From Antrodiella citrinella (taxonomy: Eukaryota; Basidiomycota; Agaricomycetes; Polyporales; Steccherinaceae): DNA of 37,696 nucleotides. Below are positions 30,501 through 37,696 of the stretch, in pieces (within the stretch, counting starts at the first letter, position 1; each line of letters opens with the position of its first letter). A program made the translations under genes and the position numbers. The notes beneath the pieces are model-generated. The model did not search any database. It was given only the letters and a program-made list of their open reading frames with translations, and was not told the origin of the DNA. The stretch spans positions 1 through 37,696 of the forward strand of contig SGPM01000271.1 in NCBI GenBank assembly GCA_004802725.1. Reading direction: 5' to 3'.

Positions 30501-33500
30501 GTGGTTCATTCCGTGTGAGAAGAGACGATGATGACAATCTACCAGTCTCCGCGTTCGTGAGACGAGCGAATGTAAGAATGTGACGGACCACTTGAGTTGG
30601 TCACGGACTAACGCCCAACATGTTTTTGGTGGCGCGCCAATGACATGAGAATGTCGTTGGGCCTTGACCTGTCTTGTGAACGCTAAGCACTACTACACAA
30701 CAACGATAATGCCTTGAACACTTACAGACATTCACACGTGGCCCTCGGAATGACGGGCCAAGCAGACCTACGACCCGCCCAGATTCCACCTTTGCGCATC
30801 GTACCCGATAGACTTCAGGGGCGTATACCCATGTCAAGATGAGGCGCGTACGAGGATATTGTCAATGTCCGGAACCTATAGGCATAATCGTGCCTCAACC
30901 TCGACCTCCAAGATGCGGTGCCTCCCGTGACAGCGTCGTTGACATTGTTGACATGTTCAATCCGCGATGTGCCTCGAGATATCACATGAGTAAGGTTACC
31001 ATTTGGGTTTGACAACGTTTGAGATGGGAAACGCCACATATCCTGCAAGATGAACGCTCTGACCCTGAGTTCTCAGTTCTGAAGCATATGTAGATGTGCG
31101 CCATCGATATCGCAAGACTCACGAGCGTATACCCTTGCGACAGTCACTTGGCCGACTCGTTTCTAGATGATAGACAGATAAGGCTGACGTAACTGAAGGG
31201 CATGATCACTTGGTGTGCGAAGGCCTGAGATATGTATTTCGACCGATAAAAAGTTGGAGGAGTGTGAATCTTTTTGCGGGGCAGGAAAATGAATTCTAGA
31301 TCACGGATATCCATCTCGGTACCGAATCCGGGGCAATCTGCGGAGGGCGCAACACACATCCCAGGCTTCCCGCCCGCAGTTGCAACGAAGACGATTCTTG
31401 TGTCTTTACATGATAACAGTTAGGTAAAACGATGAGACGTAGAGTAGTAAAGTTTCTCACCTTTCCGCGCGAACTCTCCACTCGGCGTGTACATAGCACG
31501 TCGATGTGCAGTATCTCCCAGAAATATGTCGATCGAGAACAGTGCGGGCTGTGGCCTTGCGGAACGAAAGGTCGTTGGTTCTTTTAAAAACATGCCGCTT
31601 TGGGATTTGCCCATGCGAGGACTAAGTTTGGTAAATTTGGATCGCATGTGCGAAAGGCCAGAGTTTGCTCGAGGTAGCAACGTTGTTGGACAGATCATAT
31701 CCGTAGAAGGATATCTTGCCAAATCCGACCTGTGATTTGTCATCGCCGCTTGAACGGACACGTCGCGCACTCTCCGTCTTGAGAAGCGCATGCAATACTC
31801 GTCGTAATACACCCAAGATTAACTTCCTTGGTCTTCGTTAGCTGTAACCTCGGATCAAGGATGCCGGAGAAGTTGACGTGGCAGTAAATGTGATGTCTGC
31901 GACGACGAATGCTGACGCTCTCCCACTCCGGAGCTCGCGAGTCGTGAGTACCGGCTACGGTAGCGACCTGTAATGTGCGTCGTCAGTGCGCGTGCAACAA
32001 TCACAAGGGACCTTGGCAATGACGAACGCACTCAGCAGAAGCCTCCTGACCGTCCATCGTCGTCACAATGGGGGAAGATTGTCCTGTGGGTGTTCCCGCG
32101 ACATTCGGTATGCGCCCCTGCGCCCCGGTCATGCTCACAAGCAGCAATTCCTCTGTGTCACCAGTCATAATGCTTTGCAAAAACGTCGTACTATGCGATG
32201 GGAGTGCGGGGTGTATTCCTGGAAAGAACGCCCCTTGCTAGTGTGATACGCAGAGAAGAACACTAGAACGGACTTCTCAGCCGAAGTCCAGATCGATAAG
32301 CCTGCGTCTTGCCAGATACGACCAGTTTCCTCTGAGAAGCCAAAATTCCTCGACCTTTGAATAGGGAAGAGCAAGCGGGGCCTATAGACGTCGCCGCCCC
32401 TTTACTCGACTCGAAAAAGCAACTTGGTGATTGGTGTCACTTTGAGGCAGCACACCTAGAGAGGGGGTGCCGGGTCATGAGCTGTCATCATCGTCACAGA
32501 ACACAAGAATGAAACCGGCGGGTGCGTGCCGCCACAAGCTGCTCACGTAGTCAAGAACAGTACCGAGACATCTCCGTCGATGCTTTTTTGGTCTAACATT
32601 CTCCCTCGCGTCGGCATCAGGTCCGCAGGGTCCGCACTGCAACTGGCGAGAATTTGAATGTGAGCCAACATGAGATGAACGCATTGCAAGAGAACGAGTG
32701 AAAATTTTACAGATCATCATCTCTTCCCGACTGAATTCACCTGATCGAATGTAACACCCTTGGGATGATGTGCAGATAGAAGTAGAAGTCAGCGGGGAAA
32801 GGCAATTCGTGCGATCGACGCTCGCCCTCTCCACGCGAGAATCTTGGTGCAGTATGGCACAGTGCAGCCTGAGAGTTCGCGTTCGTGCACAACAATGCGT
32901 AGTATTGCGTACAGAGCCTCCATGATGATGGTCAGCAGATGGCGGGTCGTGAGAGCGACGCGATGCCTAGCGAATGCCGCGGAACGTGCTGCTGAGCTTG
33001 CGAGCAGTAGCATGAGGTTTGACTGCCACCAAGATGGATAGGTGGGTGTTGCTAACGCCTGGATCCCCCCTGAGGAAAATATAGATAAACATGCACTGAG
33101 CCAGAAGAATCTGAACAGATCAAGGAGAATTACTTACCCTATACGGCGATAACGGCTCAGATTCCGGCGGCGAGACAAACGCTGCATTCGTAGAATAAAG
33201 ACAACCCCGTCTGGATGAATGGGGTTATCGTAAATCGTATTTGATAGGATCCGCTGGCAATAGAGTGGTATTCGATCCCTGAACATTGAAATCGAAGGCG
33301 TGACAAGATACGCTCATCCGCCGAAAGATCCATGGTGAAGGGAAGAGGTGTTAGAACCCTGCTTAGGCCCATGCGTGACCATAGGAATGTACACAAGGGA
33401 TACATGCGGCTCTTCTGGCGGTTGGCACGCTACAAGATGGTGCGCCAGAGCACGTTGCAACTCCCACTGCGCATCGCTTTGGCATATGGCAATGAGAGTT

Positions 33501-33929
33501 CACCTCTGTGAACCATATGACAGAACCTGGATGAACAATGAAGGAACCAACTGCCTGTGAAGCAGAGTTGCTGGGAACTGCGAGGATATTTCAAGTTCTG
33601 ATTCGTTTCATTCAACACCAAAAGGGAGACCTGCTTGAACGAGATTTCGCCGTCAGTCACAACTTCGGAACTCACTCACACGAAACAACACACCATCAGC
33701 ATCTCCAACACTTTGCAATGTTGGATTGCTCACAAAAGCAGGTTCAAGTTGGTTTCAAGAGGATCATTGAAGTTCGAGATGGCAGACGGCGACAACAGGT
33801 CGTGGGAGGGACGCCAAAAAGAAATGGTATTAGCTTACGTAAGATGTTGTCGTTGTCTCAACGCTGCCTGGAACAACGTCGCCAACGTCCTCCTCACCAC
33901 ATCCCACGACCCCCAGCACACGAACAGCA
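27572..33929. other. 6.3-kb stretch without a supportable gene
   Basis: Only short open frames occur, on both strands, and several frames of the same stretch look equally protein-like. That is the mark of noncoding or decayed DNA. The best hints of former exons are on the minus strand between about 33340 and 29516, for example 'VFVATAGGKPGMCVAPSADC' near 31390-31330, 'DMWRFPSQTLSNPNGNLTHV' near 31040-30980, and 'FGNGEVVAAYYRAP' followed by a GTAACC donor near 29690. Phases do not join into a gene and one stop interrupts the piece at 33160-33330. The last 400 nt are the MKT1 promoter. Confidence 0.45.
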
Positions 33930-36900
33930 ATGCCCATCAGGCAGCTTGACAGTGAGTGCATGCCATATGTGTTGTTTGAGCAATGATCAGCATGCGCCAT
34001 CGAACTGACGATGTCGGACTCATACAGACTTGTTGCACGAGCGCAAGCAATTCCAGACACACCCGCTCTCCGTGCTCGCCGACTCTCGCCTAGGCATCGA
34101 TGCTTCCTACTACTTGAACATTCTCACCGAGAACCCGCCTTCTCGAGAGCCCCTCCTGGCTGCTACCGGCGGTCTTCCTCTCGCACTCACCCAGCGCATC
34201 GAGTCTGATTTACGCGCCCTCGAAAAACTTCGTATCAAGCCCGTGTTCGTCTTCCCCGGCCTTATTCCCAACCGTCGCGGGAAAATTCAGCAGCAGCACC
34301 AGTATGAGAGCAGCGAAGCGAGCAGGGACAGAAGGGACGCTTGGGCCAAATATGAGGCAGGTCAGGAAGACGCTGCCACCAAATTGTTTGAGGCACGAGG
34401 CGGTTTGCACCAATGGGATCTGTGGAAAATGGTGCTGAGGATATTCAGACATAGGAATGTGGAGTTTATTGTTGCTCCATACGTTGCATGGGCACAGGTG
34501 AGTCGGAATTCAATGGCGCCATGTTACTTGCTCGTGATTGAAACCTAAATTCGCACTCTATCTACAGCTGATTTACCTGCAACGCCATCCAAAGGCGTAC
34601 ACTCATGCCATTTTTGGACCCACTGACACCTTGCTCTACCCTGGAGTGGATAAACTCATTACCTCGCTCGACCTCACCTCTGCCAACCCTTCGTTCACAT
34701 TTGTTTCTAAGCGTAATATTCTCGCCGACCTCGGACTCTCGGAAGACCAATTCCTCGACATTGGCATCCTCGTTGGGTTCGATCTCGCCCAGCCCTTCCC
34801 GCCGACTATGCACGAACAGGCCGTCAAGCAGACAATTGATATGGTCAAGTACTACAAGACAGGACAAGCTGCCGTCAGTGCCTTTGCGGAACAGCCACAA
34901 ATTAAATCTATTCAGTATACCGAACAATACGCGCGGACGCGCGCCATGGTCCGGTATTCCTTGGTGCTCACATCTGAAGGCACCGTACAACCTTTACCTA
35001 TTGCAAGTCCGAGCCCGCCGTCTCCACACCACCCGAACCCAGGAGATGTCCCTTCGGACTTGCACGATGTGTTCACACACCGACTCCCCGACGAAATTTA
35101 CTTTTACCTTTCACGCGGGCTGATTGGCCCGCAAGCCCTCGTCTGGCTCACTTCAGGCCAGATCGTGGAAAGTCCGCCACTGGATAACGGTGAGACGACC
35201 GAGTACCGTCGCTTTGTGCGGGAAGTCATCACGGAGGGGACCACTGGCCCGCGTGCAACGGCTTTGGCTTTAATCTCTAGCGTCTGCAATCCGTTCTGGC
35301 ACAAGAAGAATGTTGCTGCGCATCTGTGGTTCGAGCAGGGCACTCCGCCCAAGTATATTGCCCTTAATTCACCGCAGACGGTCCAGCTTGCGGAACGCGT
35401 GTCGGGCTGGAGCGTGCCCTATGCAGTTGTAGAGGAGGAGCTAAGACGACAGAACGTGAGTCTAGAATTCGTTTCATAATTTCTCTCGTTCATTTCACAC
35501 TTCCGGGATGGAGCTGGTCCCTTTATTTGCGCTTTCATGTTTACTGACCGTTGCTATATTTTGCCGCCTCGTGGTGTGCTAGTCCTCAACGATTGACTTT
35601 GCGTTGTGCTTGGGTGCCACGGTGACGGAAAAGCTTGCCGCTCGCACGAAGACCAAGAGCGGCCAACCCCCGCTGCCTCTGGACAAAAAGGACGAGGTGG
35701 TGGCGAACGTGATCTGGCGCTTTTTGGAACTCCGAGGGTGAGTTCGTGCATCAGCTCCGATCTCAGCTATCAATTTCATCCTGGGAAATTGACAACAAGT
35801 CCGTGCAACGGAGCAAAAATGTTGCACTTGGTGTTCTCGGCCCTTGCTAATACTGTCCTTGTTCTTTCTGTATAGGTTCCTGTTGAACTCTCACGGGCAC
35901 TCGCCGTTGGCACGGGCGATGTTCGCGGCGATGAGAAATGCGCGTGTGAATGATAAATTCCAAGACTCGCTGTATCTGTTCCTGGAGCTGGTACGAGCGG
36001 GTGTGATGCATGGCCACCTGTGGTCTGGACGGGCGTTCAGTGGCGGACCGAGTTTCGGAACCGGTGCGGCAGCCCTTTTAGTTTTCTCTCACGGATCGTT
36101 TGAGCTGATGTCGTCGTCGCCACTCACCCATTCGTGTTTTGCCCAAATTAGATGATGAGAAGTCTTGCATGTTGCTGGTGATGCGGGTGTTGAGCATCGT
36201 CCCACTGAGCTTCAAGGTGTGAATTTTTCCTTGTTCGATGGGCTGTGGCCATCGATGAACAGATGAACAAACCCCACTGATATTCTGTCCTGTTTTCCCA
36301 TTTGCGCACAATCGCACACCCCCCTCTACCTCCTGGCCTACAACTCTCTCACCGCCATACCGGATGGCCCGTCCGCGCTTGTTTCTTCGACCCGTGTCCG
36401 GGGCGTCGCATTGGATGTTGTCCGTGCTATAGGCTCAACCGTGGTCTGCCCCGCTGTCACGAGAACTCCTCGTGTTCAACAGCTTCGTGCGGTCGCTCAC
36501 GCGGGCCCTCCGGACGCTTCTGGAGATGACGTCGCTGAACATGCTGCTGCGACACGACGCACGGCAGTCGCGGGACGACCTGCTGGACATCAACATCTCG
36601 CTGCCGTTCCAGAGCGAGGTGAACACCGGGTTCGGTGTGCTCGCGAAGGTGTACCTCGACGCGCTGACGCATATCAACAACGGGCAGCGCGTGCGCGACC
36701 CGAACGCGGAGGGCGTGAAGGAGGCCAAGGCGATGGCCCTCGAGATCTGCGAGGAGACGTTCCCGGGTGTGAAGTCCCCCAAGCAAGAAGTCGAGCGCGG
36801 GTTCAGGTTCTGGGATGTGGTGCGTGCAACGTTTCTTTTTCCTGTGGAGCGCTGACGGACGGAAATTTATTTGGTCTACTTTTTGCTCGCTTCCTTGGCT

Positions 36901-37058
36901 CTCGGTTTTTTCCCACTCATCTTCGTGTCCTTGGATGGCTGGCTTTCAATCAGACGCTGACGGCCATGCGGCAGCTGCACTCTGAGGCGGCAGTGTTGCG
37001 CGAGATGATTGACCAATTCGAGGCGGCGGAGGCATGGCTTGCACCGATGAGACCTTGA
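33930..37058 (+). CDS. MKT1: MKT1 post-transcriptional regulator
   Basis: Eight exons (33930-33951, 34028-34497, 34568-35455, 35583-35737, 35876-36063, 36152-36216, 36433-36819, 36954-37058) join in phase to 759 residues, the normal length of fungal Mkt1. The N-terminus 'MPIRQLDNLLHERKQF' leads into an XPG-like nuclease fold ('RLGIDASYYL', 'IKPVFVFPGLIPNRRGK', 'NVEFIVAPYVAWAQ'). In the middle is 'HAIFGPTDTLLYPGVDKLI', the degenerate XPG-I part. The C-terminal MKT1 domain covers roughly residues 470-759 ('RGFLLNSHGHSPLARAMFAA', 'PLSRELLVFNSFVRSLTRAL', 'LNMLLRHDARQSRDDLLDIN'). In yeast Mkt1 acts with Pbp1 on polysomes and regulates translation and stability of selected mRNAs; the nuclease site is not known to be active. 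The first exon is only 22 nt. The intron at 36217-36432 is 216 nt, much longer than the others. No frameshift was seen. Confidence 0.92.
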
Positions 37059-37696
37059 GCGTCGGGGATTGCTAGGGGCTTGGGGGGGGGGCTTGTTTGC
37101 GTTTGTTGTCGGTATAGTTCTACTGTATCCTCTGGGCCAAAATCGACAGTGTTGTGTATCTCGCGTGTGTGATCCTGTTAGCTCGGCGCAGTCCTTTGGA
37201 GCGCAAGTGTGTGAAGAACGGCACGGAAAGATATGTGCTAAAGTTAAATAAAAGAGCGATTACGGGACCGGGCGGGTGCTACGTGTTGGGGGTTGTGTGC
37301 ACTGGAACGGTACCGGAGCGGTACTGCGGACCCTCTTGACGTCCGTCCGAACATTCTGAGCTTGAGATATTCTTGTGCGTGGGTGTGTGTGTGCGAGGGC
37401 GGTGAAGATAAATGTCGGAGAAATGGGAGGAGGCCCTGCACCAGACTCCCAGTGCGACTTGTCAGCTGTGAATCTGAGATTGGCAGTGGATCTTGATCTG
37501 CATCCGTTGGTCGGTGCAGCCGATCGCGCGCTTAGCAGATGAGAAGATCTGTGATTGCGGAGGTGTGACACTCGGTGTGACCCGTGACCCCGGTGTGACT
37601 GGTCCGCCCGATTGAGCGTGAGATTGGGCGCCTGTTTGTGCGAAGGGATTCTCGACAAAACATTTCCTTTGAAATCTCGAATCTCCTTTAAAATGC
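37059..37696. other. 3' flank of MKT1
   Basis: No gene is supported. A G-rich tract (37080-37090) follows the stop closely. An AATAAA at 37247-37252 is the best poly(A) signal candidate. A GT-rich run near 37380-37390 may be a downstream element. Confidence 0.5.
37247..37252 (+). promoter_or_regulatory. poly(A) signal candidate of MKT1
   Basis: AATAAA lies about 190 nt after the MKT1 stop codon. This is a usual 3' UTR length for a fungal gene. Confidence 0.35.

Noticed and set aside
36302..36432. Additional MKT1 exon ('YLLAYNSLTAIPDGP')
   Set aside because: There is no AG acceptor before it after about 36263, and skipping it gives the conserved domain sequence in phase.
1..37696. CRISPR arrays, tRNA and rRNA genes, intact transposon ends
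   Set aside because: No regularly spaced repeats, no tRNA B-box with a matching cloverleaf and no rRNA-like conserved blocks were seen. The sequence is eukaryotic, so CRISPR is not expected.

Overview
The window looks like a piece of a filamentous basidiomycete (Agaricomycetes) nuclear genome. The genes are split by many short introns (mostly 45-110 nt, GT..AG). Several products belong to families typical of mushrooms and wood-decay fungi: a DUF6533 membrane protein, a beta-trefoil (I66/cospin-like) protease inhibitor, a basidiomycete kinase-like protein and LtrA-type membrane proteins. Scattered single Ns (about 11.9-21.6 kb) and one 414-nt N run (13097-13510) point to a draft or collapsed heterozygous assembly. 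All gene models below were joined by hand from splice sites and reading phase.

Layout: 1-144 is the last part of a secreted chorismate mutase gene (+). 1075-3150 (-) is a Ser/Pro-rich regulator-like protein with a possible PP1-docking motif. 5618-7012 (+) is a kinase-like gene with one frameshift. 7707-10367 (-) is a 12-exon LtrA-like multi-pass membrane protein. 12318-12984 (+) is a small protease inhibitor with one in-frame stop beside ambiguous bases. 13562-14257 (-) is an unknown small protein and 14301-15110 (-) a small four-pass membrane protein. 16061-17200 (+) is a seven-exon short-chain dehydrogenase. 17744-20394 (-) is a second LtrA-like gene, a diverged duplicate of the first. 23892-25525 (+) is an 11-exon DUF6533 protein. 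26501-27571 (+) is a second, nearly complete secreted chorismate mutase with signal peptide and conserved catalytic residues. 33930-37058 (+) is an eight-exon MKT1 orthologue. About 6.3 kb (27572-33929) upstream of MKT1 holds no gene I can support.

The most notable content is the pair of extracellular chorismate mutases (same fold as the Ustilago maydis Cmu1 effector) at the two outer positions, and the two LtrA-like genes nested between them. This A-B-B'-A' order suggests local segmental duplication. No CRISPR, tRNA, rRNA or intact transposon was seen. Apart from the duplicated pairs, the genes do not form an obvious pathway: MKT1 and the membrane and kinase genes look like ordinary neighbours.
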